Source of the DNA: Desulfosarcina alkanivorans
GTDB lineage: Bacteria; Desulfobacterota; Desulfobacteria; Desulfobacterales; Desulfosarcinaceae
Direction of reading: 5' to 3'
DNA length: 64,000 bases
Assembly (NCBI RefSeq): GCF_009688945.1
Contig: NZ_AP021874.1
Span: forward strand, 4,154,001 to 4,218,000
A program made the position numbers and the translations under genes. Positions 37,039 through 46,853 of this stretch are shown here, one piece after another (positions within the stretch are counted from its first letter, which is position 1; each line of letters begins with the position of its first letter). Below the pieces are notes generated by a model, which had not been told where the DNA came from, did no database searches, and saw nothing but the letters and a program-made list of their open reading frames with translations.

Positions 37039-38157
37039 ATGAATCTGGATTTCAGCAAAGAACAGGAAATGCTGCGAAAGTCTGTTGCAGAATTTTTGTC
37101 CAAAGAATGCCCCTTTGATAGAGTCAGGGAGATCGAAGACAGCGAAGCCGGCTTTGATAAAAAGATGTGGAAGAAAATGGCCATGCTGGGATGGATGGAG
37201 CTCTATTTTCCGACAAGCTACAGTGGGCTTGGGAGCTCTTTTACGGACATGACCATCATCTTGGAAGAGATGGGGAAAAAAGCGCATCCGAGCCCATTTT
37301 TCACAACGGTAATCCTATGCGGCCTGATCCTGATAGAGGGTGCATCGGAGAAACAGAAAAAGGAGCTTTTAACCAAGATTGCCACCGGGAAGAGAATCAT
37401 GGCCCTGGCGCAATACGAAGAAGAGGCCAGCTACTTCGAGTCGGGAATCCAGCTCGAGGCCCGGCGTGAAGGTAGCGATTATTTCCTGAACGGGAAAAAG
37501 CTGTTTGTTCTGGAGGCGAACATTGCCGACGATATCATTGTTGCCGCCAGAACCGATGAAGGGGTGACGCTGTTTATAGTGGACGTTAAAAAAACCCCCG
37601 GCGTTTTCGTGCAAAAAATGAAGACCATCGGAAAGGATAACAATTGCGTGGTCACTTTCGAGAATGCGAAGGTCGCGAAGGAAGATATGATCGGTGCCCC
37701 AGGCAGCGGGTGGAAGATTTTGGAAAAGATCGCGCCTAAAGCGATCGTGGCTAAATGCGCAGAGATGCTGGGCGGGTGCGAAGCATCCATTGCCATGACC
37801 GCAGCCTATGCCAAAAAACGGGTGCAGTACAGCACGCCCATCGGCGGGTTCCAGGCTATTCAACACTACATGGCCAATATGCGCGTGGCATATGACACAA
37901 GCATCTATTACCTGCACAAGGTTGCTTGGATGGTGGATCAAGGCATGGAAGCCAGAAAAGAGGTCTCCGCACTCAAAGCGCAGGTAAACGAGCAATACAA
38001 GTTCATCACCGATCGCGCTGTACAGATTCACGGTGGTATCGGGACGACAAGGGAGTTCGATATCGGCCTGTTTTACAGACGCGCCAAAGCCTGCGAACCT
38101 GTATTGGGAGATACAGACTACCATCTAGACAAACTTGCACAGGTGTTGGAATTGTAG
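37039..38157 (+). CDS. Acyl-CoA dehydrogenase, small-subunit type
   Basis: This 372-residue ACAD starts NLDFSKEQEMLRKSVAEFLS and has the KCAEMLGGCEASIAMTAAYA helix where catalytic subunits carry a glutamate-arginine pair. The C-terminal EGT is replaced by CEPVLGDTDYH. The AlaXTEPG-type flavin segment is also degenerate (ALAQYEEEASYFES). It is probably a structural partner of the 401-residue ACAD upstream. The frameshifted gene at 11439-12567 is its closest relative in the window. A good TTTGGAGGAAG site precedes the start. Confidence 0.87.
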   Translation: MNLDFSKEQEMLRKSVAEFLSKECPFDRVREIEDSEAGFDKKMWKKMAMLGWMELYFPTSYSGLGSSFTDMTIILEEMGKKAHPSPFFTTVILCGLILIEGASEKQKKELLTKIATGKRIMALAQYEEEASYFESGIQLEARREGSDYFLNGKKLFVLEANIADDIIVAARTDEGVTLFIVDVKKTPGVFVQKMKTIGKDNNCVVTFENAKVAKEDMIGAPGSGWKILEKIAPKAIVAKCAEMLGGCEASIAMTAAYAKKRVQYSTPIGGFQAIQHYMANMRVAYDTSIYYLHKVAWMVDQGMEARKEVSALKAQVNEQYKFITDRAVQIHGGIGTTREFDIGLFYRRAKACEPVLGDTDYHLDKLAQVLEL

Positions 38158-38261
38158 TTCGGTATTCGTCGACGGCCAGTCGCTGGTGGACGGATGCCTG
38201 AAAGGTCAGCAGGCAGGACAAAAAAAACCCATATGTGTTTTTACATACGACGCCCCAGAGC

Positions 38262-39030
38262 CGATAGTGCGCCATAGGTCCCAACCGTTTGACGGATATG
38301 AATCGCACAAATCACGCAATCGGCAGCACCGACTATGTATGGAAATCCTGTCACGGAAAAAGCCTTATAAACCGAGAGCAGGTTTTCGTGTCGAACCAAC
38401 AATCGGCGATAATTTTCGATCCAGGAGAACGTTCGTTCAACGATCCAACGTTTTCTATCGCGTCGCAGCTTGCAATCATCTTGCAGCTTGGGTTTTTGCC
38501 TGTTTTTTCGATGTGGACAACTCAGATCAATCTGGCGCTTTTTCAGTTTTTTCGAAGCGGATCACTATCGTAAGCACGATATGCAATCAGACGTTTGGGG
38601 CGCATCTTCGGCCTACCCAGTTTGTTGCGAGGCACTTTGATTTGGGCCATCACCTCGTCAACAAGGGTTACTTCGTGCGGGGATGCAAAGGTAATGGTAC
38701 TTCCCGAAGGAATACCTTTGCCCTTTTTTTGGCCGGAGCGAAACTGCTGTCGATGAAGGCTTCTTCCCAGTCCAACAAAGACTTATCGTCAGGATCAGCT
38801 AAGAATTTGCGCCATACATCGAGCCAAACACCCTCATTCCCCCATAGTCGCAAACGTCGCCGCATGTTGACGGGCTTGGATATTTGCTGGGCAGATCCTT
38901 CCAAGCACCCCCCGTTCGCAGAATCCAAAGGATTCCTTCCAACACGTCTCGGTTGTCAGCTTGGGGAACGGCGACACAATCCTTTCGAGGTTTTGTAAGT
39001 AAAGGTTCAATCCGTTTCCACTGCTAATCA
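38262..39030 (-). mobile_element. IS5-family (IS427-like) element, decayed transposase
   Basis: Reading frames on the minus strand rebuild most of an IS5-group transposase. They run from WKRIEPLLTKPRKDCVAVPQ through [40 protein letters not shown] and LLDWEEAFIDSSFAPAKKRA to RWIVERTFSWIENYRRLLVR with the catalytic glutamate. At least two frameshifts (near 38865 and 38718) separate the parts. The second catalytic aspartate of the usual DRAYDSD motif is changed (YRAYDSD). It is related to the shorter remnant at 16135-16442. No ends were resolved, and 38158-38261 shows nothing else. Confidence 0.82.
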
Positions 39031-39098
39031 TTTACAATCTGATACATTCTATGAGTTGATTGTTCATTCCTTGGGGTTAAATTCCGCGGATTAACACT

Positions 39099-40223
39099 TC
39101 ACACGCCTTGCAGTATACTAAGAACCTCCTCGCTATGCTGGCCGAGTTGAGGCGTCAACAGCATTTCACTTTGTTGTTTATCCGGTGATGAAAACGGGCT
39201 GGTCAAAAAGGGGCGCCCTTCATCGTCACTTGTGAGCAATGCTCGTTCTTGGCACAGGTTGGATCCAATCGTTTCGGTTAGGGTCAGCACCGGCTCACAG
39301 CAAGCGTCTGTTTTGTTGAACACTTGGACCCATTCTGCCTGAGTGCGGCTTTTGAAAATAGCAGATACTTTTTCGATGATAGCGTGCCCGCCAAATTGAA
39401 GCTCAAAAAAATCTTCCCTACCAACGGCTTTACAGAAATTTTTCCAGAATTTGGGCTCTACAGCTGCCAGAGACATCCAACGGCCGTCGCGGGTTTCATA
39501 AATTTGATAAAATGGTTGACTGCCAGACAGAAAATGCCCAACAGAAGCCGTTTGAGGATTCGCACTCATTGTTTGTAAATGACAGAGGCTTAAGACATTA
39601 AGGGCAAAGACGCCGTCAAACATGGAGATATCAACCTGTTGTCCTTTGCCGGTTCGGCTGCGTTCAATGATTGCGGCTAAAAGAGCAGACAGGGAGAGCA
39701 GACCTCCACCGGCCAGGTCGGCAACGGGAAGAGGTGGGACTCTAAGATCCTGGGAGATGGCTCCTCCAGTATCGAAACTACCAGCAAGCGCCTGAAAGTT
39801 GAGATCGTGTCCGGCACGATGGGCGTAGCTGCCCGCCTGGCCATAGCCAGTGATGGAAACATAGATAATATTAGAATATTTTGGACTGACGCTATCGTAA
39901 TCAAGCTTAAGGGATTTCATCACACCCGGGCGAAATCCTTCTATGACAATATCATAATCTCCAAGTAGGGCGAGGAAAGTAGCGCGTCCTTCAGGATTTT
40001 TAAGATCCAAGAGCAGGCTTTTTTTCCCTCTGTTGACCATGTCAAAGACAGGGAAGTAGTTTTGTTGGCCCTTGTTCATAAATGCCCTGGCAAGATCGCC
40101 TCCCTTGGGCGGCTCAATTTTGAGAACCTCGGCGCCCATTTCAACCAGTAGCCATGTCATGTAAGGGCCCGGCAGGTTCATGCTCAAATCGAGGATCCGT
40201 AATCCTCGGAGGGCATTTTTCAT
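39099..40223 (-). CDS. CaiB/BaiF family III CoA-transferase
   Basis: This 374-residue protein moves CoA between acyl-CoA and a free acid. It begins LRGLRILDLSMNLPGPYMTW and has the conserved LDLKNPEGRATFLALLGDYD stretch. The catalytic aspartate lies near residue 165 in the PVADLAGGGLLS segment. It is the last gene of the cluster that starts at 46566 and may recycle CoA or activate the substrate as an alternative to the ligase at 43256. It is shorter than the homologue at 50661 and only distantly similar. GAGG precedes the start. Confidence 0.9.
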   Translation of the reverse strand: MKNALRGLRILDLSMNLPGPYMTWLLVEMGAEVLKIEPPKGGDLARAFMNKGQQNYFPVFDMVNRGKKSLLLDLKNPEGRATFLALLGDYDIVIEGFRPGVMKSLKLDYDSVSPKYSNIIYVSITGYGQAGSYAHRAGHDLNFQALAGSFDTGGAISQDLRVPPLPVADLAGGGLLSLSALLAAIIERSRTGKGQQVDISMFDGVFALNVLSLCHLQTMSANPQTASVGHFLSGSQPFYQIYETRDGRWMSLAAVEPKFWKNFCKAVGREDFFELQFGGHAIIEKVSAIFKSRTQAEWVQVFNKTDACCEPVLTLTETIGSNLCQERALLTSDDEGRPFLTSPFSSPDKQQSEMLLTPQLGQHSEEVLSILQGV

Positions 40224-40259
40224 AAGATTTCCTCAACACTTATTGAATAGTCAATCAAA

Positions 40260-41429
40260 TTATTTTATCAACACCTGAAACCCGCCGACCACAGCCGATT
40301 CAATTCCCGACAGTACCCCCCCCAGCATTTGAGCCATGCCCACCTTGGCATCTTCCACCTGATTCTTCCCGGCCTCTCCCCATAACTGACGGGTGACATC
40401 GTTAACGACTCTGACACCGGAGGCACCGAGTGGGTGTCCCATGGACAGCAAGCCTCCGCTGGGATTCACCGGGCAACGACCGCCAAGTTCAGCGGCTCCG
40501 GAACGCGCAAAGGCAACCCCTTCTCCCGGTGGACAAAGTCCCAGCATTTCATAGGCTGCCAACTCCTCTCCGGAGAAGGCATCGTGTATCTCAAGCACAT
40601 CAATATCTTTCCACGCCTCAACGCCTGCAATCTCACAGGCCTTTCGGGCGCCCTGAATATTTGTTTCCAATGCCAATGGATCGTATGAGGAATCCTCGGG
40701 GCCGCTGACTTCAATGACAGAGGATACGAGCCTGACCATAGGACGATGGTGATTTTTATTGAATTTTTTATAGTATTTCTCGCTGCAAAGGATGACCGCG
40801 GCTGCCCCGTCGCTCTGCGGGCAGCACTGAAGAACTGTTATCGGATCAGAGATCATCGGTGAATCCATGATTTCCTGGAAACTGACTTCTTTTTTATATT
40901 GGGAAAATGGATTATCCATACCAGCCTTGTGATTCTTGATAGACGGATAACAAATATCTTCCAGCGTTGCTCCGCGCTCTTCCATCAATCGGTTGCACAT
41001 CATGGCAAAAAATGAGGGCATGGTAAGCGACAATTTGGCTTGAAGATCCCCTTCTATACCTATTAGCCCTTTGCCGAATTTTTTATTAAAGGCCGACATG
41101 GACTCTACACCGAGCGCCAGACCGATATCGTAAACGCCGTGTGCAATATCGCGATATAGTAAGTGCACTGCGCTTGAACCACTGGCGCAAGCGTTCTCCA
41201 CCGTAAACATTGGAATCCTTGCCATCCCCAAACGAATGAGTGTTGACTGGATGACATTTGGCGGGCTGTTAATACTCCCGCAATAAGCGACTTGAAATTC
41301 TTTGGGAGAAATTTCGGCGTCGTTGACTGCAGATAGTGCCGCTGTGGCCCCCAGATCATTTACGGTGAGGCCTTCGTGCTTGCCAAAAATGGTTTGGCCA
41401 ATTCCTAAAACATATACATCTCGATTCAT
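40260..41429 (-). CDS. Thiolase (SCP2/lipid-transfer type)
   Basis: This 389-residue thiolase has the active cysteine in FTVENACASGSSAVH near residue 83 and the histidine in GGLLSMGHPLGASGVRV. The start overlaps the stop of the preceding DUF35 gene by four bases (ATGA), and GGAGG lies in that gene. Tight coupling with a DUF35 protein is the pattern of two-component thiolases such as BbsA-BbsB. Here the partner is a separate small protein, unlike the fused version at 31117. The likely role is cleavage of the ketoacyl-CoA made by the upstream genes. Confidence 0.9.
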   Translation of the reverse strand: MNRDVYVLGIGQTIFGKHEGLTVNDLGATAALSAVNDAEISPKEFQVAYCGSINSPPNVIQSTLIRLGMARIPMFTVENACASGSSAVHLLYRDIAHGVYDIGLALGVESMSAFNKKFGKGLIGIEGDLQAKLSLTMPSFFAMMCNRLMEERGATLEDICYPSIKNHKAGMDNPFSQYKKEVSFQEIMDSPMISDPITVLQCCPQSDGAAAVILCSEKYYKKFNKNHHRPMVRLVSSVIEVSGPEDSSYDPLALETNIQGARKACEIAGVEAWKDIDVLEIHDAFSGEELAAYEMLGLCPPGEGVAFARSGAAELGGRCPVNPSGGLLSMGHPLGASGVRVVNDVTRQLWGEAGKNQVEDAKVGMAQMLGGVLSGIESAVVGGFQVLIK

Positions 41430-41845
41430 TTAATACCTCCACATCCATTCTTACAGGGCACATAGTAATAGCCAAGGACTTCTGTTCCATCTTTTTCGGT
41501 CCAAATCACCCCGGTTTTCATTTCTACCTGAAGCCCGTTTTTTAGATCTTCGATATCCGCGTGGATCTGTCCGAATACACGCGTGCCCTCTGGCAGATCA
41601 ATATAACCGGCGATAATCGGTGGTTTGTAAGGACCGACCGGAACCCTTGTTATCGTGTAGGAAAACACGGTACCGGTTTTGCTCAGTTGCTTTTTTTTCC
41701 CCTTTCCAGAGGAGCAAAAAGGGCAAAGCTCAACTACGGGATAGGATGTTTTTCCACAAGCATCACATTTGAATCCCATCTGGACCCACTTGTCGTTTTT
41801 TTTTTCCAAAGCATCCGAGTGAAATATTATTTGGTTTTTCGGCAT
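41426..41845 (-). CDS. Zn-ribbon OB-fold (DUF35) protein
   Basis: This 139-residue protein has a zinc ribbon (CDACGKTSYPVVELCPFC) followed by an OB fold (VFSYTITRVPVGPYKPPIIA). DUF35 proteins bind CoA and form complexes with SCP2-type thiolases and aldolases. The four-base overlap with the thiolase gene shows that the two are made together. The extra cysteines at its C-terminus (CKNGCGG) are unusual and could bind metal, but this is speculation. Confidence 0.9.
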   Translation of the reverse strand: MPKNQIIFHSDALEKKNDKWVQMGFKCDACGKTSYPVVELCPFCSSGKGKKKQLSKTGTVFSYTITRVPVGPYKPPIIAGYIDLPEGTRVFGQIHADIEDLKNGLQVEMKTGVIWTEKDGTEVLGYYYVPCKNGCGGIK

Positions 41846-41982
41846 TCATTCCTGCCTTTCTTTGCTTGTCGGCTTAAAATTGCACGGCTTTTTCTGCAAC
41901 GGTTCACGAGCACTAGAAAGTGACTTCCCGTTTGCCATTTGCCATCAACCAATACCAAATCAGAATCGCTCTTTGGCGGCGT

Positions 41983-43134
41983 TCATTTTCGCTTTTTGAG
42001 AATTCTTCCTATGACGAGGCGCTGAATTTCCGATGTCCCTTCAACGATTTGAAGGATCTTGGCGCCCCTATAGTACCGGGCAATAGGATACTCCTCCATT
42101 AAACCGTACCCCCCATGGATCGATAGGGCGTCGCTGGCCGCCTTTTCAGCCATTTCCGATGCATAAAGCTTGGCGGCCGATGCCTCGAAGGCATGGGAGC
42201 GTCCCTGATCCTTTAGCCAGGCTGCTTTCAAATACTGATTTCTGGCCAGTTCGATCGCCACGGCCATATCCGCCAGTTTGAACTGAATCGTCTGAAAGTC
42301 GAATATCGGCCGACCGAACTGATGCCTGCCCTGTGCATACTTGAGACTTTCGTCCAAGCAGGCTTGGGCCAGACCGACGGCCATTGCGGCGATGCTGATC
42401 CGGCCGGTTTCCAGAACAGTGAGATGTTGTGCAAATCCGCGATTCGGATCCCCCAGAAGATTTTCTTCGGGCACACGGCAATTGGAAAGGATCACTTCAT
42501 GGGTTGCCGAATGGTGCCATGCAATTTTTCTGTATCTCTCCCCCAGCTTGAATCCGGGCGCATCCTTGGGAACGATAAAGGTCGAAATGGTATCGGCGTT
42601 GTCCCCATCCTTGACTCGTGCCGCCACAATGGTCATGGACGCATTGTCAAGTCCGATATTGGTGATGAACTGTTTGGTACCGTTGAGCACCCATTCTCCG
42701 TTCTTTAATTCTGCCGTCGTCTGCAACGCCCCCGCATCAGAGCCCGAATCCGGTTCGGTCAGCCCGAAGGCGCCAATCTCCTTCCCTTGGGCCAATGGAA
42801 CGAGCCACTTTTTTTTCTGCTCTTCCGTACCAAATACGGCGATTTCCTGCGCTACGACACTGGTGGTTACATCGAGAAGACCACCCAGGGAGGCGTCAAT
42901 ACGCGATATTTCTTCGATGCACAAATGCATGCCTACCCAGTCCCCGCCCATGCCTCCATATTTTTCGGGGAAGGGAATTCCCATAAGACCGAGTTCCGCC
43001 ATTTTACTCATGATGTCATAGGGGTATTCTCCGTTGCGTTCGCACTCCTCGATCCTCGGGGCGACCTCTTTCTGTGCGAAACGGCGGACCTCCTTGCGAA
43101 TCATCTGCTGTTCTTTTGTAAGACTAAAATCCAT
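41983..43134 (-). CDS. Acyl-CoA dehydrogenase, standard short/medium-chain type
   Basis: This 383-residue ACAD keeps all classical features: GAFGLTEPDSGSDAGALQTT near residue 125, NGTKQFITNIGLDNASM, and the catalytic glutamate in QIVEGTSEIQRLVIGRIL. Unlike most ACADs in the window it needs no partner to be active. It should catalyse the first oxidation step for the cluster 39099-46566. GGAGG precedes the start. The 120-base gap to the ligase is unremarkable. Confidence 0.92.
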   Translation of the reverse strand: MDFSLTKEQQMIRKEVRRFAQKEVAPRIEECERNGEYPYDIMSKMAELGLMGIPFPEKYGGMGGDWVGMHLCIEEISRIDASLGGLLDVTTSVVAQEIAVFGTEEQKKKWLVPLAQGKEIGAFGLTEPDSGSDAGALQTTAELKNGEWVLNGTKQFITNIGLDNASMTIVAARVKDGDNADTISTFIVPKDAPGFKLGERYRKIAWHHSATHEVILSNCRVPEENLLGDPNRGFAQHLTVLETGRISIAAMAVGLAQACLDESLKYAQGRHQFGRPIFDFQTIQFKLADMAVAIELARNQYLKAAWLKDQGRSHAFEASAAKLYASEMAEKAASDALSIHGGYGLMEEYPIARYYRGAKILQIVEGTSEIQRLVIGRILKKRK

Positions 43135-43255
43135 TCATTGCCTCCATGGTGAAGATAGCGGTGCGCTTAACGCGGGCTGCCCTGAAAGATCATGATGCGA
43201 ATCAGCAAGAGGCACACCCCTATTTTTATATTCAAAACGTCTCCAAAAGATACCG

Positions 43256-44923
43256 CTATTCATCTAAGAAGAACCTCTCGTGCTCTTTCCGCGCGACTTT
43301 TTTGTCGAATTTCCCCACACTCGTCTTCGGAATTTCATCAACAAAAATGACATCGTCGGGAAGTTGCCATTTAGCGAAATGGGCACCGATCGAACCGATA
43401 ATGTCTTCCGGTGTGACTGATCCCGCCATCCCTTCCCGCAGAACGACCAAGGCCAAGGGCCGTTCCTGCCATTTGGGATGGGATAGACCGATGACACAGG
43501 CCTCGAGTACATTTTCATTTGCCATTATCGCATTTTCGAGATCGATGGACGATATCCATTCCCCACCGCTTTTGATTACATCTTTGAACCTGTCCGTAAT
43601 TTTAACGTATCCGTTTTTGTCAATGGTCGCCGCATCCCCGCTCTGCCAATATCCGTCTTCATCAAAACAATCTGCAGTACGCGCATCGTTGTGGTAGCTT
43701 GCAGTGATCCATGGGCCCCGAACAAGGAGTTCACCGACCGTTTCTCCGTCGGCAGTAACCTCGTTACCATCGGCGCCGACGATTTTAAGGTCGATCCCAC
43801 ACAATGGTAAGCCCTGTTTTTTCTGGTTGCCCCATTCCTTCTCCTGGGTCCATCCCTTGATGGTCGGCTTGAAACGATTTATCAGAACAAGCGGTGTGGT
43901 TTCAGTAGCACCGTATGCATGAAGGATTTCGGCCTTGCCCAGATCCCAATACCCCCGCATCATTGAGAGAGGGGGTTCCGTAGCACCGGAAATCATGCGA
44001 AGGCCTGTGAAATCAGGTTTTTCCGGCAGGCTACGGATGTATTCGAGCATCGGCATGAAGATGGCCGGGGCGCCGCCGTTAAAGGTCACCTTTTCCGATA
44101 CCATCAGATCCACCAGGATCTCGGTTGTTTCCATGGTATATCGTCCGGGGAAAACGAGCTTTGCCCCCACCATCGGTGCTCCGAGCCAGATCCCCCACCC
44201 CTGGCCGTGAAACATCGGAACCGTCTGCATGACCACGTCGTCCATTTTCAGCCCGACGCTATACGCAAACACCATCGTATGCAGGTAGATGCATCGGTGG
44301 GAATAGTATACGCCTTTGGGCTTTCCAGTAGTTCCCGATGTATAACAGGCGCTGTAGGCGGAATTTTCATTGATCATCGGCCATTGGAATACGGGTTCTT
44401 CCTTTTCAAGAAGCGCTTCATAGCTTTTTGGCGAATCAAGGCTGGTTTCGATATCCGCCAAATCCTTGTCCGTAATTACCGCAAAACCCTCAACCGTATT
44501 AAGCTGATCGGCGACGGCCTCCACTAACGGCAGGAGGGTGTCGCCTACGAAAATATAGCGGGCCTCGCTGTGATTGATAACGTAGGACAGATCAGCGGGT
44601 GATAAACGAAGGTTCATCTGAAGTACCACGGCACCGATACCCGAGATGGCGAAATAGAGTTCGAAATGCCTGTAAGTGTTCCATTCCATTACCCCGACCC
44701 TGTCTCCAGGCTTGATACCAAGCCTTTTCAATGCATTGGCCAGTTTCTGGATCCTCTCGTAGGCTTGACCGTAATTGTAGCGGAAAAGCGATCCGTCATT
44801 CTTCCGGGAAACGATCTCAACTTCCGGGTAGGTTTTTGCCGCGCTTTTGATCATTGAAATGGTATTCAATGGGTAGTTATTACCAGATGTTGACGGACAG
44901 CCATCAATAATCGTGTAGCTCAT
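43256..44923 (-). CDS. AMP-dependent acyl-CoA synthetase (fatty-acyl-CoA ligase family)
   Basis: This 555-residue ligase resembles medium-chain fatty acyl-CoA ligases of the AlkK/DmdB type. It shows SACYTSGTTGKPKGVYYSHR near residue 180, MFHGQGWGIWLGAPMVGAKL near residue 230, [20 protein letters not shown] near residue 440 and the C-terminal KTSVGKFDKKVAR with the catalytic lysine. The start at 44923 has GGAGG directly upstream; an ATG at 45019 would overlap the hydratase gene. A truncated relative forms the front half of the chimeric ligase at 59537-61273. Confidence 0.92.
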   Translation of the reverse strand: MSYTIIDGCPSTSGNNYPLNTISMIKSAAKTYPEVEIVSRKNDGSLFRYNYGQAYERIQKLANALKRLGIKPGDRVGVMEWNTYRHFELYFAISGIGAVVLQMNLRLSPADLSYVINHSEARYIFVGDTLLPLVEAVADQLNTVEGFAVITDKDLADIETSLDSPKSYEALLEKEEPVFQWPMINENSAYSACYTSGTTGKPKGVYYSHRCIYLHTMVFAYSVGLKMDDVVMQTVPMFHGQGWGIWLGAPMVGAKLVFPGRYTMETTEILVDLMVSEKVTFNGGAPAIFMPMLEYIRSLPEKPDFTGLRMISGATEPPLSMMRGYWDLGKAEILHAYGATETTPLVLINRFKPTIKGWTQEKEWGNQKKQGLPLCGIDLKIVGADGNEVTADGETVGELLVRGPWITASYHNDARTADCFDEDGYWQSGDAATIDKNGYVKITDRFKDVIKSGGEWISSIDLENAIMANENVLEACVIGLSHPKWQERPLALVVLREGMAGSVTPEDIIGSIGAHFAKWQLPDDVIFVDEIPKTSVGKFDKKVARKEHERFFLDE

Positions 44924-44984
44924 TTTTCCTCCTTCGAGTCCTGACTTTGTTAAGCTTAAATGTTTTCGGAACACATCCCACCGG

Positions 44985-45767
44985 CTAATTGCCGGTAAAT
45001 AACGGCTTGCGCTTTTCAAGGAATGCCCGCATGCCTTCTTTTAAATCATGTGTTGAAAAAAGCATTTCAAAGCACCGAGCCTCGTAGGCAAGTGCTGAAT
45101 ACAGGTCCACATTGATGCCATTTGAGGCGGCAGTCTTATTCGCCTTGAGCGCCAGTCGGGGGCGTTTTGCAAACTTTCGGGCCAAGTTGATGGCTTCGTT
45201 CATAAGAGACGCTGCCGGAAAGACACGGTTGACCAGCCCGATCCGGAATGCTTCCTGCGCATCGATCGGATCGCCCGAAAAAAGCATCTCCTTGGCCCTT
45301 CCCAGACCTATTAGGCGAGACAGACGCTGGGTTCCGCCTGCCCCGGGAATCACACCAATTTTGATCTCAGGCAGACCGAATATGGCGTTATCTGCAGCCA
45401 GGCGGATATCGCAGGCTAGGGCCAACTCGCAGCCGCCCCCCAAAGCCATCCCCGTTACCGCAGCGATCACAGGGATTTCGATCTTTTCGATTTTGTTCAT
45501 TACAGCTTGGGCCTTAATCACAAAATCGTGGGCTGCAACAGGGGATTCAAGTTGGCTCACTTGGTGAATATCAGCGCCCGCGGCAAAACTTTTTTGCCCA
45601 CCAGTGATGATGACGGTTGCGATATCAATATCTTTTGCGATGCTGTCAGCCACTTGTTCCAGCTCGGCCAGCATTTCAATGCTCAAAGCATTCATGTGAC
45701 TGGGGCGATTGAGGGTGATCAATGCTCGATTCTCATCTTTTTCATACAAGATCGTCTCGTAAGGCAT
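44985..45767 (-). CDS. Enoyl-CoA hydratase
   Basis: This 260-residue crotonase has the oxyanion segment QKSFAAGADIHQVSQ near residue 60 and both catalytic glutamate regions in GLPEIKIGVIPGAGGTQRLS, as in classical enoyl-CoA hydratase (ECH1/FadB-like). It hydrates trans-2-enoyl-CoA to the (S)-3-hydroxyacyl-CoA. It follows the SDR by only 31 bases, and the SDR would oxidise its product. It differs from the MaoC-type hydratase used in the 31117 cluster. AAAGGA precedes the start. Confidence 0.92.
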   Translation of the reverse strand: MPYETILYEKDENRALITLNRPSHMNALSIEMLAELEQVADSIAKDIDIATVIITGGQKSFAAGADIHQVSQLESPVAAHDFVIKAQAVMNKIEKIEIPVIAAVTGMALGGGCELALACDIRLAADNAIFGLPEIKIGVIPGAGGTQRLSRLIGLGRAKEMLFSGDPIDAQEAFRIGLVNRVFPAASLMNEAINLARKFAKRPRLALKANKTAASNGINVDLYSALAYEARCFEMLFSTHDLKEGMRAFLEKRKPLFTGN

Positions 45768-45798
45768 CCGTTTATCCTTTATCGGTTGTCTTGCTTGG

Positions 45799-46566
45799 TT
45801 ACCGCGCAGCCATTCTAAGAGCAGCGTCTAGACGGATCGTCTCTCCATTCAATACCGGATTTTCAATGATTTGCCGGGCCAGTTGGGCAAATTCACCTGG
45901 CAAACCTAAACGTTTGGGGAAAGGAATTGTCTCCGCTAAAGCAGCTTTAACGTTTTCTGAAAGCCCTGCCAAAATCGGGGTTTCGAACAGGCCCGGGGCG
46001 ATGGTCATCACCCGGATGCCATAGTCAGCGAACTCACGAGCGATCGGTAACGTCATGCCCACAACGCCAGCTTTAGAAGCACTGTAGGCGGCCTGGCCAA
46101 TCTGCCCTTCAAAGGCCGCAACGGATGCCGTATTGATTACCACGCCTTTTTCGCCATCGGCGTTGGGTGCATTGCGTAGCATTTTATCTGCGGCCTGGCT
46201 CAAGACGTTCATGGTGCCGACCAAGTTGATCATGATCACCTGACTGAAGCGGTCCATAGGCATGGGGCCCTTTTTTCCAATCACCTTCATGGGCGTTCCA
46301 ACGCCAGCACAATTGATCACCACATGTACCGCACCAAAAGTATCAACCACCTTATTGACTGATGCTTTTACGGAACCTGGATCCACCACGTCGGTATTGC
46401 AAAAAAGGGCATTGTCGCCTACTTCGGCTGCAATTTTCTTTCCCCGTTGTTCGTCCAAGTCGAAAATAGCTGCAGTTGCACCTTTGTTGACGAACTGGCG
46501 AATGCAAGCCTCTCCCAGTCCAGAAGCCCCTCCGGTGACAATTATCGTAGCCCCCTCAAGATCCAT
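45799..46566 (-). CDS. Short-chain dehydrogenase, 3-hydroxyacyl-CoA dehydrogenase type 2 (HSD10-like)
   Basis: This 255-residue SDR has VTGGASGLGEACIRQFVNKG, the acidic NAD-binding end DLDEQRG, and SVAAFEGQIGQAAYSASKAG with catalytic serine, tyrosine and lysine. The closest known type is HSD17B10, which oxidises 2-methyl-3-hydroxyacyl-CoA, so branched substrates are possible. The start at 46566 (AAGGAG) is preferred over an ATG at 46584. It is the first gene behind the sigma-54-like promoter at 46660. Confidence 0.9.
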   Translation of the reverse strand: MDLEGATIIVTGGASGLGEACIRQFVNKGATAAIFDLDEQRGKKIAAEVGDNALFCNTDVVDPGSVKASVNKVVDTFGAVHVVINCAGVGTPMKVIGKKGPMPMDRFSQVIMINLVGTMNVLSQAADKMLRNAPNADGEKGVVINTASVAAFEGQIGQAAYSASKAGVVGMTLPIAREFADYGIRVMTIAPGLFETPILAGLSENVKAALAETIPFPKRLGLPGEFAQLARQIIENPVLNGETIRLDAALRMAAR

Positions 46567-46659
46567 ACGAGTTTCTCCTTTCACCTAGTTTGGTTGTCTT
46601 TGAACCTGGTGGTACCATGCAATTTTTTTCAACTGATATGTACTGACTCAATTTCATGC

Positions 46660-46675
46660 TCCAAGAATAGTGCCA
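46660..46675 (-). promoter_or_regulatory. Sigma-54-like promoter for the 39099-46566 operon
   Basis: On the minus strand the site is TGGCACTATTCTTGGA. The -24 block TGGCAC is perfect and the spacing is right, but -12 is GG instead of GC. It lies about 94 bases before the SDR start and faces it. The divergent gene at 46854 is a sigma-54 activator, which supports the assignment. Confidence 0.55.
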
Positions 46676-46754
46676 GAAAATCATTATGAAAAAGCCGCAT
46701 AATATCAAATTGTTGCGCCTCCACTCTAACTATCCCCTACAATCCGGAAAAATT

Positions 46755-46770
46755 TCGTCATATACGATGA
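46755..46770. promoter_or_regulatory. Dyad upstream of the activator (possible binding site)
   Basis: TCGTCATATACGATGA contains the symmetric arms TCGT/ACGA and TCAT/ATGA. A related but weaker sequence follows at 46780-46803. It lies about 80-95 bases upstream of the -24 box of the divergent operon, a normal distance for an activator enhancer site. It is a candidate from symmetry only. Confidence 0.35.
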
Positions 46771-46853
46771 TTTTGGTTGTCATATATGGCGAAATCATCA
46801 TATGTTGTGTTGTATAGTCTCCCCTATTTAAAATTAAGAAAGAGGCAAAACCG

